Assembly (NCBI RefSeq): GCF_949628265.1
Contig: NC_088788.1
Location: forward strand, 20,818,335 to 20,882,334
Direction: 5' to 3'
DNA: 64,000 nucleotides
Source of the DNA: Cloeon dipterum
Taxonomy: Eukaryota > Arthropoda > Insecta > Ephemeroptera > Baetidae
Part shown: in pieces, positions 24,861-36,093 of the stretch
Numbering within the stretch: the stretch's first letter is position 1
Layout of the letters: each line of letters opens with the position of its first letter
The notes under the pieces: generated by a model
Databases searched by the model: none
Seen by the model: only the letters and a program-made list of their open reading frames with translations
What the model was told of the DNA's origin: nothing
Made by a program: the position numbers and the translations under genes

Positions 24861-25380
24861 GATGTGGTTCATCAAAATTTTCTCATTGTACCGTGTTAAT
24901 TATTTCCTCATTTAAATACAATCTTGAAAACGGCATGTAGCTATTAAAGTAATATGGAAAAGTATAATGTGCAGCGCATGATGGTAGCTTTTGCTATTGA
25001 TGCAAAAATATATATATTAAATATATACTTCATAAAGTGAGATTAAAAGCGTAAAACCAGAAATATTTTATGTCTCAGAAAAATAAATCGTTTTGCCTAA
25101 AAACTAATTTAGTTTTGTATTATTTAAAGTATTCAATTATTGCTAAAATTTAAAATGAATATGAAACTATTAGTCAGTTTCTTTGTGTTAACATAAAACC
25201 AAAGGAAACATTCTAGGCGCGCGCTTTGGTTTTGTCGTGTGGCTTTTAGGGAGCGACGCTTTGGTCAAACAACAGGAAGTTAACTGATTAAGTGGGCTCT
25301 TAAAAAGCCTGCTCTTTTTAATTTTGTGGCCACTAGTCTGATAAAATAAACAGGTTGTGGTCGTGGTCAGACTATCGCGA
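24861..25380. other. Intergenic, between tandem annexins
   Basis: AT-rich sequence of about 520 bp with the 3' UTR of the first annexin and the upstream region of the second. No other gene is seen. Confidence 0.5.
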
Positions 25381-25382
25381 AG

Positions 25383-25444
25383 ATATTTAAGCGTGGACAC
25401 AGGAAGGGTGTGATCCCAGTGTGTATTGACTGTCCCTCAGCACC
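25383..25444 (+). promoter_or_regulatory. TATA-like promoter of the second annexin
   Basis: ATATTTAAG at about 25,382-25,390 lies about 55 bp before the ATG at 25445, with a start expected near 25,412-25,418. The 5' UTR would be only about 30 bp. Confidence 0.35.
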
Positions 25445-27251
25445 ATGTCGCAGCAGATCCAACAAGAGTCGTCCCAATACGTGGAGGATTTCGAGCAAGA
25501 TTCACAGCAATCCGAGCGATATGTCGAACAGCAAACTGGAAAGTTTGAGCAGCAAACTGGGCAGTTTGAGCAGCAAACTGGGCAGTTTGAGCAACAGTCA
25601 AGCAAGTCTGGATCATTGAAACAGGTTCGTTTCTTGAAATTTGGGGAAAAGCGTTGAAAATAATTTACCTAACTGTGTCTACAATGACTATTGGTAATTG
25701 TTTCTTCAAATTGATTAAAATTTTATAATTTGTTGGTTAAGGCAGGAGATTGTTATTTTTTTGGAACTTATTATCATTTCAGGCATGTGCTGCTGCTGAT
25801 GACGCTGCCGCACTAAGAAAAGCCATGAAGGGCGCCGGCACTAACGAAAAAGTGATAATTGATATTATCACACATCGCACGTGCGCTCAGCGCCAAGAGA
25901 TCTTAAAGTGCTACAACAGGGAATTCAACAGGGTACATATTATATTTTTTTAAATTCACTGTACAGCTTACTTAGCTGATACTTATAACAATAAAAGATC
26001 TGCAAAATGGAGAAATTTAAAATAAAAAAATGTTTGAAATCGTCCTATTGCAATTAATTAAGCAACATAAAAATTGCTGTAGATTCTAAGAATTAAAAAT
26101 TTGACCTGTACTTACAGGATTTGATTGCTGACCTCAAGGATGAACTGGGTGGACACTTTGAGGACGTCATCGTGGCACTGATGACGTGCCAGTCTGAGTT
26201 CCTAGCCAATGACTTGCACAAGGGAATCAAAAACAAAAAGTGGTGCACTGTGGTTGAAATACTTTGCCCACGCAACACCATGGAAATCAAGAAAATTGCG
26301 GATTCTTACGTGGATCGTAAGTTTAAGTAAAAAGATAAAATTACCACCGTTTAAAATGGTACAATTAATATTGCAGTGTTTGAAATCACTGTGACAGACC
26401 ACCTGGCTGGCGAAAGCCAGAACGAACTGCAGGACCTGTTGGTGCTAATGGCACGGGTGAGTTTATTGACATGCATATTTTATGTGAATCATTATATTTT
26501 TAATAATTTCATAAAAGGGTCTTCGTGGAACCTCCATCGATCCCGACAAAGCCAAGCAAAATGCTGTTCACCTGTACGAATCTCCAACGTCCAGAGTTCG
26601 TAAGTGATAATAGAAAAAAACTTCTGCATGTTAAATACAACACAATAAATATAGAACAAGAGACTAAGAAATCGGCGCCGGTTAAGGAGGCGAAGAAGGA
26701 ATTAAACGTTGTTCTACTGATCCAAATCTTAACCCACGACAGTTACGGGCAATGCCAACTGACTTTCAAAGAGTTCAAGAACCTTCACGGTCAATTCATC
26801 GATGACGTTGTCCAAAATGAGCTCTCTGGCGACTTGGAAAAGGCGCTCTTGTGCTCCAGTAAATTAATGAAAATGTCTTAAATGTCCAAAAAATTTACTC
26901 TTGATATTTCAACAGTTGACTGCTGTAGGAACATTCCCAATTTCTTTGCTAACAGGCTGCGCAAAGCATTTGAAGGCGCTGGAACGGATGACATCACTTT
27001 GATTCGAGTGATTGTAAGTCGCTTTGAGCATGACCTGGAAGAGGTTGCTGCGGCTTACGAGAGGAGCTACGGCAAAACTCTCTCGAGAGCCGTGGAGGTA
27101 AAGTTTTCAAATCTTCATTTATCAAATTTTCAAACGAAGTAAATTTCAGAGCGAGACATCAGGGGATTACAAAAGGGCTCTTTTGTCACTCATCGAGGGG
27201 TTTATAGAGGCAAGAGCATACCAAGCGCAAGCGCAAAATCGCGCGAAATGA
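25445..27251 (+). CDS. Diverged annexin with Gln-rich N-terminal tail
   Basis: Eight exons: 25445-25624, 25783-25932, 26118-26316, 26377-26456, 26518-26599, 26661-26858, 26916-27097, 27150-27251. They give 390 residues. The first exon encodes a 60-residue hydrophilic tail rich in Gln and Glu, with three near-copies of FEQQTGQ. Four annexin repeats follow, with intron phases matching the neighbouring annexin B10, so the two are tandem duplicates. Repeats 1 (KGAGTNE) and 4 (EGAGTDD) keep calcium loops. In repeat 2 the loop has become KGIKNKKW, and in repeat 3 the GTDE loop is replaced by a Lys-rich stretch (KEAKKELN). The C-terminus keeps [13 protein letters not shown] but has an added charged tail. 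The protein probably binds membranes with altered calcium need; that is inference. Splicing at 26661 rests on an AG without a strong pyrimidine tract, so that junction is the least certain. Confidence 0.85.
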
Positions 27252-27259
27252 AGAAGATG

Positions 27260-28120
27260 AAAAATGCTTATTAAAATAATGTGCGGCATTATCTAAATAT
27301 CACCATGGGATAGCTATATAGTTCCATTTAATCGTTCTATTCTCCTCTGTAGAGAGACAAATAAAAACTATAAAAACGTAACATTGCATTTTTAAGCAGC
27401 TCATCAGAAAAATTCTCACAATCCTCCTCCCCAAAAGGTTTTTACCATTTTGTACAAAATGAAATTCAACAATTATTGGAAGAATAATGGGTCATACTAT
27501 ATTATGAAGTGTACATACATATGTAATAAACATTGATTAGAATAAAACGTAACTATAATAAGTATATTATGTAGATGAAGAATAAAAACACACGAGAAAA
27601 TACAAATATGAATTGAAAAAAGAAATTAATGTAGACAAAATGCAAACCCCGTTATAATAGGTCTAAACCGGCCGGGCAACCTTAAGAACAAAAAATTCCC
27701 ATCATACTCACCGAGTGCGCTATGGTTTGTGCAGAAAGAGAAAAAAAAGACAATCGATTTCTTGTTTCGCGCTGTTCCTGACCACACCCCCACCATACTT
27801 TTAAATTCAATAACAAAACAACAACATCAGAAACCCGGCCCCGGCACAAGCACACACATGCAAGCACAAAAGTCGCAGAGCCCTTGTCTAAGTGCTAAGT
27901 GTCTTAGTCAGGCGAAGTCTTTTCAGCAGTCATTGCCTTCACATCCTTAGACAGCTCGGTATTCGAACGGATTCAGACTTTAGATTGCTGGCACTAATGC
28001 CCTGCAACTTTACGACTAATGTGTGATACATACTGGCCTATCATCCTGCAATTATAATTATCAGTTAAAACTTTCATATTAGAACCACTTTTAACTGAAA
28101 CCATCATTCGTCAAATCGTA
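27260..28120. other. Intergenic, annexin to GTF3C3
   Basis: The first 400 bp are AT-rich 3'-flanking DNA with several AATAAA motifs. From about 27,650 the sequence is less AT-rich and probably contains the GTF3C3 promoter and 5' UTR. No coding exon is seen. Confidence 0.4.
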
Positions 28121-28127
28121 TCACGTC

Positions 28128-31100
28128 ATGGATGTGGATCAAGAATTTTTGAATGAGCATGAGGCTGAAGTGGCCATGCTCGTCGACTCGGCCTACCCTG
28201 AAGGTGATGAACCGCCGCAGATTCCTCAGCAATCGACTTCAGGCACACAATCGAACGAGGCCGAAATTACAGAAGATCAGCGAGAAGAGATGGCTGCCAG
28301 AAGGATGAACGAGCTAACACAAATGTACTTAACTGGCAAATTACCTTTCTCAGTATACTTGAAAACCCTTGAGTCAAATGAAGAGGTTTACGACGAAGAC
28401 AACAGAAGTGGAGCTGATGATGAGTCCAGTTATGATGACGATGACAAGGTTGTTTAGCGTTCTGCGCCTTATTCAGATTATTTATTTAACTTCTGTCATT
28501 AACATTCATTTGCAGGATGAAGATTACTCTCCATCAAATAAATCAAGGGTGACAAAGAAAAAGACTGTGGCCAAGAGGGAGGCTTTTTGCAGAGAGTTTG
28601 ACGCGAGTCGGCGTAGGTCCAGGCCAGGCAGAAGAGACTTGCCACCGCTTCTAAGGAGTTTAATGGGCCAGGCCAATCTGAAGTACACCCAGGGGGATCT
28701 GGACGTGGCTGCTAAAATTTGTGAAGAGGTTATTCGGCAGATGCCCAAGTCACCTGGCCCATACAATCTACTTGCTCTTATTCAAAAGGATAAAGGTACA
28801 TTAAATTTTGGTATATTCACAAATTTAAAATAATTCTGTTTTGATTTATAGGTTTCCACCAAAGTGGTCATTACTATTCTCTCATCGCTGCTCACTTGTC
28901 GTCAAGCTGTGGAGCAGATGAGTGGATGCAGCTAGCTGAAACCTCTCTTGATTTTGACAAAAAGAACGAAGCGCTCACTTGCCTGACAAGCGCCATTCGC
29001 AGTGATAGACTCAACCCTGACCCAAGACTAAGGCAAATCAAATTGCTGATCAAAATGGGACAGAGCAAGGCTGTGCTCAGGGCGCGAGAGAACATGGTCA
29101 GGGTCATTGGCAGCAACCCTCGGTGTGCGCAACAGCACGGAAGGCTAATTTTGCTCCAGGCCAAGGTGAGGTCAAAATTCCAGTCTGCCAAAGTATTTGA
29201 TATAATTTTATTGTTAATTTCGACAGATTGCTGCGCGGGAGTATCACCAAGAAAACAACCTGGCAAAAGCAACCTCAATCATGGAGGCTGCAATCAACGC
29301 TTGCAAGGGCAGCGCCAGTGAAGACGACATCCACCTTTTGGTTGAGCTTCACTGTGAGCAAAACGAAAATCTCAAAGGCCTGGACATGTTGCGAAAAGTC
29401 TATGGATTGGATCTACAGCCTAAAGAGCCACCATTCAAAGTTTGCCACTGTCCAACCATGGAACCTGATCTCAGGGCCAAATTGGTTGTATTTTTGGTGA
29501 GACTAGACGTGAGCAAAGAGCTGCTTGAGCCCATCTTAAAGATGTTCATTAAAGACCCAAGAGAAGATCACGGTGAAAGGTTTGTTTGATTAATTCAATA
29601 TTTAAAGCTATTTAAATTTCTAAAAGAAATTTCAACAATAAATTGATTCTTACAAGAAACTAGCTGGCGATAAGCAAAGATGTAGATATATTTTTTAATC
29701 AATGACAGAGTGCGAGGGTACCAAGTCAAGAGTCAGTTGATAGCTTTCAGGAATGTAAATGTTTGATTAAAAAATGTATAAACTATGTTAAGTAATATCC
29801 AATTTTGTTCTTCAGATTCTTGGATATGGTGGAGGCCTTGATGGCTAAGGGTCGATACAAGGAAGCCATGGTGCTTATGAACCCTCTAGTTGAGTCAGAG
29901 GCTTACAGCACTGCTGCTGCTGTTTGGCTGACACGTGGAGAGTGTTTGCGCCACTTGAACGACCTGGAAGGTGCCAAGAAGTCCTACATGAATGTGATCA
30001 AGCATGCACCACAGCATATACAAGCCAGACTGACCCTGAGTTCTATATACTGTCAAATGAACCTTCACAAAGAGTCGCTGGAAGTGCTCCACTCTGACGA
30101 GCCGGAGGCCAGGCTTCTCTACGAAGAGTTTCTGTTGCTATATCAATCTAGCCCAGAAAAATGCATCAGTATCGCCATTAAGTTAATGGAGCAGTATATC
30201 AAACCTGGATCAGTCAAAGAGATGTATGAACTGGCTATCATTAAAAAAAAAAGAGAAGGCTTTGATCAAGAGGTAAGTAAAATCAGCTCTTTCAATACCT
30301 ATAAATTACTTAAATATTTATTCAGCCATTGTTGAAGTCCTACTCTAATTGGCAATACCCTGAAAACTTGGTTTTGTTCTATTCATCAGTATAAACTAAA
30401 AATCACTCCGCAATAAAAATAATTTGATGAAAATTGATTATTTTTTAAAATTAATATAATTGATTGGCTACTCCCACAGAAAAAAAACAAGGAATGTGTG
30501 GCCAAAAATTGAAATATTTAATAATAAAATACAATATCACATATTATCGTTCTATGCAGCAGCTGTTTGCCCCCCCCCCCCCCAGGCCTCATTAGCAGTA
30601 CTTCAATCTCCTAAAGAAGATTCATTCCACAGAAGAATTTTGAACAATTGATCGTTGAAAAAGTCCACCTACACTCATCTCAGAGTGCAAACAAAAAGAG
30701 AAAACAAGTTGCAAAAAATATAACCCAGCAATTCTCATCTCCTTATTGTTACAAAAAATTCCTCTCACAAAAATTCAGCAAAGAAAATCCTGCCCTTTCT
30801 TATTTGAGCTCTTTTCAAAGAGTGAAAACATGTTCTTAATATATCACAAAAAAATTCTAATGGGAAAACATAAATTTAGTGTACCTTCTTGTAAAGGTCG
30901 CTAACTGCTGTCCTATCAAGGGGATTTTAATGACAAAGTGCTGTGAAATTTACTAACCATTGTTACCAATCAACAGGTGGAGAATGGACCATCTTCAGAT
31001 GACTTATTAGATGTAGTGACCAAGGGCTGTGATTTGTGCATGCAGCTGAAGCGCTTCAGGGAATTCAAACGCTTAGTGTTTGTCGCCTCGCATGTCAAAC

Positions 31101-32187
31101 CTTTGACACCACATAGCAATCTTCTGAACTTCTTAGTCGCTGTCTCGTGCATCCGCCATAGAGACCCTCAACTTGCTTGGGTCTACTGCAGAAACATCCT
31201 CTTCAATAATGCCAGGTCTACTTACGCCTGGCATCTCTTTGGACTCACTTGCAGGCAACTGGATGAAACAAGGCATACAAAATTCGTAGCAAGACTTTAT
31301 AGCAAGGTATTATTTCCCTCACAATATCTTTTTGATGCTGACTCTAGCAGCATCTACTTATATATCTTTAATTAAATTTCTAGCATGAACCTTCTATTGA
31401 TGAAATAAAATTCGGGCATTCTGTTTCCTCATTGCCAAGAGCGGAATTTTATTTTTCAGACTACTTTCTGCTAAACATTTGAAGAAATTGTGGTAAAAAA
31501 TCGGACATTAAATTATTTATGCGAACTAGTTTTGGATATGAACTGACGCCCTATTTTTTATGTGAAGGCCGAAATTAGGCAGGAAAGTAAAATTGGCAAT
31601 ATTGGCAACAAAAATAGCCTGGTTTGAATTTTATTGAACAAAAATAGTGTTTGAATATTATTTCAATAATGGAACATTCCTCAAGTTGCTTCTTCAGTAG
31701 AATAAAACTCTATGTTCAATAGGATCCATCTAATTGGGCTGTCGGCATGGCAAACCTCAACAACACTTTTCTTGCCGCTTCATACAAAGACGCGCTGGTC
31801 GAGTTGTGCACCAGACAGAAAATCAGTCCCGAGGCATATACAGCACTGATGCTGGGCATCACCTGGACGCACATCAGCTGTCAGAAATTTGTCCAGGACA
31901 AGAGTACCATGGCTACGCAGGCTAGGGCGTATTTCGAAGAGTATCAACGCCTCCGCACTGAAGGTCACAAGCAAGAGGTGTTCTACAATATGGGAAGGGC
32001 GATGCACCAGTTGTCAATTTTGCACCTGGCAGTGCATTACTACAAACTTGCTCTCAACACAAAAGCCATGTGCCCAGAGTTTGATTTGTCTAGGGAATGT
32101 GCCTATAATTTGGCTCTAATCTACACTTCCAGTGGAAATTCTCCTATGGCTCGGCGTTTGTATCAAAAGTATTTAGTTTTTGAATAA
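28128..32187 (+). CDS. GTF3C3: General transcription factor 3C polypeptide 3 (TFIIIC102, TPR subunit of TFIIIC)
   Basis: Seven exons: 28128-28448, 28516-28795, 28852-29165, 29227-29579, 29816-30272, 30977-31306, 31723-32187. They give 839 residues; the human protein has 886. The first 140 residues are acidic and Ser/Asp-rich, then basic. TPR-type helix pairs begin about residue 160 (for example LMGQANLKYTQGDLDVAAKI) and recur through the protein. The C-terminal block has the family's LAVHYYKLALN and ECAYNLALIYTSSGN motifs. The subunit forms the TPR scaffold of the tauA module of TFIIIC, which binds tRNA-gene A boxes and recruits TFIIIB for RNA polymerase III. The 704-bp fifth intron holds a run of 14 C directly before an AG. 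AATAAA copies at about 32,190-32,205 end the gene. Confidence 0.93.
30570..30583 (+). repeat. Poly-C tract in GTF3C3 intron 5
   Basis: Fourteen consecutive C are followed directly by AG, which makes a sequence-perfect but probably unused 3' splice site within the 704-bp intron. Confidence 0.7.
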
Positions 32188-32481
32188 ATCGAATAAATAA
32201 AAAATACTATTTCAGTGAAAAGTTTTGTATTGCTGATAAAATTGACCTGGTTCTAATAATTTTTTGTGAGCAATCCTGTCAGAACACAAGTTTGTCCTGT
32301 CAGCCAAATTTCCACTCAACGAATTTTCCTACTCAATATATCTTCAATAATGGAATGATTTAAATTCAGACAATGAAACAATTTTAAATCAAGAAAATAT
32401 TTTTGATTCAATGATACAAAATTTTCACTATGGCATAATATATGTAATCATGTTTGGGAATAATTGACTTCATAAACTATC

Positions 32482-32813
32482 ATGTTCTATGCTATTTTCG
32501 CCTTGTACTATCTGAAGAAACTCCTCAAAAATCAAGATAAAATTAGATTGGATTATCTTTCACACATACAAAATACAGAGAAACATGAGATTACAGATAA
32601 ATTCATTGGAGCTGCACAAAAAATTTTAAAAAATGCTTGCAGCCAAGGGTTTATAAATCATGAGCACAGTATGAGAATTCTTGTCGCCTTCAATTCTAAG
32701 AAAGGTAGGTCTATCAAGTACATTATTCCCTTATTTCACAAAAATAATACTTTTTAACTGTTGCAGCCATTAAAAAAAATATGTACAATTTATACTGGAC
32801 TTTCAGTCTGTAG
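32482..32813 (+). CDS. Possible small spliced gene, 89 residues, unrecognised
   Basis: An ORF starts at 32482 with MFYAIFALYYLKKLL and runs to a plausible donor, AAAG|GTAGGT, at 32704. A pyrimidine-rich acceptor (tttttaactgttgcag) at 32766 joins in frame to a 47-nt last exon ending in TAG at 32813. The product is Lys-, Asn- and Tyr-rich with a short hydrophobic start and no domain I know. It could instead be an alternative 3' part of the GTF3C3 transcript, or chance in AT-rich DNA. It ends 10 bp from the end of an open minus-strand frame. Confidence 0.25.
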
Positions 32814-32823
32814 TAGTAATCTG

Positions 32824-33109
32824 CTAAGTCTTTTCATCTGAGCATTGTTGACAAAGGATAGAGTAGAATGGCGATGATGAGGCGCTGCTAATTTTGAACC
32901 TCAATGAGAACAGGAGCAGGAATGAAATCGCCAGCTGCAAACTAAGGGTGGTGCCATCCTTACTTCCTGCAAGAGCTGAAACTGGTAGTGGAGCCAGTTC
33001 AGACAGCAGCTGCGCAATGGCATAGTAGCTGTGAGTGGGACTTCAGATATTAGTTAAAAACTTCAATATATGAAGATTGAGAAAAGTACCTTATAAATAT
33101 GAAAATCAT
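32824..33109 (-). CDS. Second reading frame downstream of the MBD protein: 74-residue hydrophobic peptide
   Basis: The MBD-protein stop TGA (33111-33109) shares its A with an ATG (33109-33107), forming TGATG. That ATG opens MIFIFIS, which splices across a small intron (donor ATAAG|GTACTT at 33090, acceptor CCCACTCACAG at 33029) into a 205-nt exon reading YYAIAQLLSELAPLPVSALA and onward to TAG at 32824. Residues 1-27 and 35-53 are hydrophobic enough for membrane segments; the tail is Ser- and Cys-containing. The same frame is also open for about 50 codons upstream of the ATG, inside the MBD coding exon. It may be a genuine second cistron, an alternative C-terminus, or a spliced 3' UTR that happens to be open. 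I do not recognise the peptide. Confidence 0.35.
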
Positions 33110-35008
33110 CAGACTTTTGTGATTGTAACCTCTGGCGACAGCTGATTGGCAATTAGTTTCATTTTCAACAACGAGTTGTGCTGACGGAGCATTTGATTGT
33201 CTGCAGCAAGGCCGTCCACCTGTTTGCTCAAACTTTCAACCTTGCACTTAAGTTCTTTAATCTGCCTCTCATGGTTGTCATTTTGAGCCACCAGCTCAAC
33301 AAAGTCTTTTTCTAGCTTTGTATGAGTTAACGGCAGCTTGGCTTGGAACTTGCCAGATAAGATGTGTTGACATGAGCATTCACCTGAATAAACAATATCT
33401 TAACATTGCTTCAGAAAATATATGCACTTTAAAGTACCTAAAGCCCCGTGAGCTGGCTGGAAATGCTGGGCAAAATCTTGCATCTGCAATTCAGGTTTTA
33501 TTGGCACCAACTGTTGGCACGGGTTGCTGTCTGCAAACAAAAGAAGTGTTTTACAAACTATTTTCAGAGGTTTGATTTTTGTAACCCATTCCTATTTTCA
33601 CTTATAACTAAATCTATATATATGACAGTATTGATTTGGCAAATTGGGCAAGCCAGACTGTCTCCCTTTAAATTTTCCATTTGACACCCTTAGAGTTGGA
33701 GGCATTCTGATTCTGCCCTCAAACTTTTATCTTAGCACCTCGCAAAAATTGATCCCAGTAATTTTGACCACAAAATAATATTAAAATCAATTCAATCTTA
33801 CCAATTGTGTTAAAAATCTAACGAATATATCATAATTCATAGATATCGTCGGATTTGCATCAACATTCCTTAATGGAATATGTTTAATTTATAATGAAAA
33901 CACTCATCTTATTGCGCACATATTTCTTAAAATAATATGAACGTGCAAGTAAGCAACTAAAATTATGTATTACCTTCACCATCACTTGAAACATTTGATG
34001 TGAAATTAATCCCATTAGAGTGCTCTTTGTCTAGAACCGTAAGTTACAAACACAATGTAATCATGACATTAAATGAAAATTTGAAAATTTCAAGTTGTCT
34101 TACCTAGTTCCATCCCACTGTGACGATCGCCATAGATCATAGTGAAGTGATTAAAGAATTCATCTCCCGCCACGTCTGAATCCTCTCCCACGTCTGGTTC
34201 CTGGTGACCTGTATCAACTTCTTCTGCTTCAAGCCGCTCAAGTGCTACCCTGACAATAGGAAGTCCAGCTTTTCCTGCCAAGTGGTCTACTTGCCTTGAG
34301 GTCAGCTGTGCGCCTTTCTTGATGTTCGCCAGCTTAAAGGTGCAGTTTCCCTTGGAAATTATCTCCACACTTTTTCCTTTGTTTTTTCTTTTCACTTTGA
34401 CTCTGAGAATCTTTTTCTTTTGGAACTTGTCTTTGTAATGCATTTTGATCTTATTTTTCATTGGCCTTCGGAATGCCATATCAGGATCGATTTTCTCTCC
34501 TTTGTAGTTTTTCAGATACTGCTGAAGTTCTACTCGCGACCTGTGGTTTTATAAAAGGAATATAGGTATAGGGTTAGATATAAATCAATATAATTCGCAT
34601 GATGAAAATTTATTTAGGAGGAAGTGTCAAATTTTTGACATAAATTTAAATAAGCAATGTACTATTCACGATTTGATTCAAATTTCCAGAACTAGAGAAA
34701 GATGATTGAGTTATTGTAATAAATATCAATATTGTTTTAGTATAGATAAATGTCATGTTATAAAAACATCAATTTTTTTGTTGAGCTGAAGGGAGTGAAT
34801 AAAAAAGGGGGAAAGAGGAATATTACTACAATCATATTGTATAATAATTGTGCAATCCATACCTGAATCGGGTTCGATCAGGAGCAATAACATAAATGTC
34901 GATCCCTCCTTTGGTTTTTCCCGAACCTCTTGTTACCAATTGTCTCGTAAAGCCATTTGCCAGGGATTCTTCCACACGTTCAGTTAATAGTCTCTTGTTT
35001 GATACCAT
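33109..35008 (-). CDS. Methyl-CpG-binding-domain (MBD) protein with C-terminal coiled coil
   Basis: Five exons: 35008-34863, 34540-34104, 34030-33974, 33530-33438, 33383-33109. They give 335 residues. Residues about 12-70 form an MBD/TAM domain: NGFTRQLVTRGSGKTKGGID, YVIAPDRTRFRS and RVELQQYL match the family's GW-x-R-x8-G-x(5)-DVYYxSPxG-x-xxRS-xxL pattern, although the usual Trp is Phe here. A Lys/Arg-rich stretch follows (KDKFQKKKILRVKVKRKNKG), probably nuclear localisation and DNA contact, then an acidic segment. The last exon encodes a leucine-heptad coiled coil (about 267-325). The coiled coil could dimerise the protein or recruit a co-repressor; that is inference. I see no DNA-glycosylase domain and cannot assign it to MBD2/3, MBD4 or another subgroup. 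Whether it still binds methylated DNA is unknown. Confidence 0.8.
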
Positions 35009-35009
35009 C

Positions 35010-36090
35010 TTGCATAAGCTTGAAAAGAAACAATATCGTTAAATTTGAATAAAAAATTAAAAAGATAGAAAAGTCAATATCAAATGAACCAAAATGATTT
35101 AGCGTTCAATTTTTGAGAGATCATTTGATTTTGAGAAAACTTCGTTGTCTAAAAACTAAAATACATATTAATTTTGGAGAATATTTATATATTCTACTAA
35201 TCTTACCCAATAGGAACAGCAACAGAATCAGACAAAATCGTTCGCGACCGGCTACATTAAAATGGGTCAGACTTGACAGAGTAATTTATTGTGTATGATA
35301 TTGTAATTTGAAAAATGCAAGTATGTATAATCTGCTTAGGGCTTCTTCGGCTTCTTCCAGTCTTTTTTCGTCTCAGGAAAATATAAATCAGCCTCAGACT
35401 GAATTACACACAGCTACAAGGTACAATGGTGTTGCTCGTTCATCTACGTTTGTTTACAATTTGCCTCAGTGCCTCTCATTTGTGATTGTTTGTGATGAGA
35501 TTGCGCGCACAATCGCACATGTGTGCACATGCGTCAATGTTTGGCCAGGCGTCGCTATAATCGAGCGCGGGAAATTTTTCGGTCCGCATAAATATTATGT
35601 TGATTTTTCCGATTTTTCCACGGGCTTGCGGCACAAATTGCATGCTTTGCACTTTTAAAAGGCTTTATCGCATTTATTGCTAATGTTCAGAATAATTTTT
35701 GTGAATGGCGTTATTAAGAGATCATTGGAGAGTATAGATATATAGATTAGATCTATATTATAGCGTTTCAGTCCCTTTCAATCAATGACTCATGAGCTTT
35801 CGCTATTGACCAACCTCGAATAGCTATACCTAATATTTTAATAGTTTATTCGTATTTAATTAATATTACGATTTGTTAGTGAAATTGAGATTGATTATAA
35901 TCATTTATAATGATTAATAAGAGTTCGATTGCCGAGATAAATCAGGCCGTGTATGAAACTTTGGCTTATAACTTTTATAAAAATAAAATATTTTTAGAAA
36001 TAATACAGCTACTATATAGTAAAGGCAAAATAATTTCCTAATTTTTCTTTTTAAATTTATTATTTATTCACACTCAACATATATTTCCCC
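35010..36090. other. Intergenic, MBD protein to carboxypeptidase
   Basis: AT-rich upstream and 3'-flanking DNA. A 116-codon plus-strand ORF (35308-35658) has no recognisable product, splice context or homologue and is probably chance. The MBD promoter is expected between 35,010 and 35,550. Confidence 0.35.
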
Positions 36091-36093
36091 GTG

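Noticed and set aside
35308-35658. 116-codon plus-strand ORF upstream of the MBD gene
   Set aside because: Unusual amino-acid mix, no homologue recognised and no promoter or splice support; it lies in a likely promoter region.
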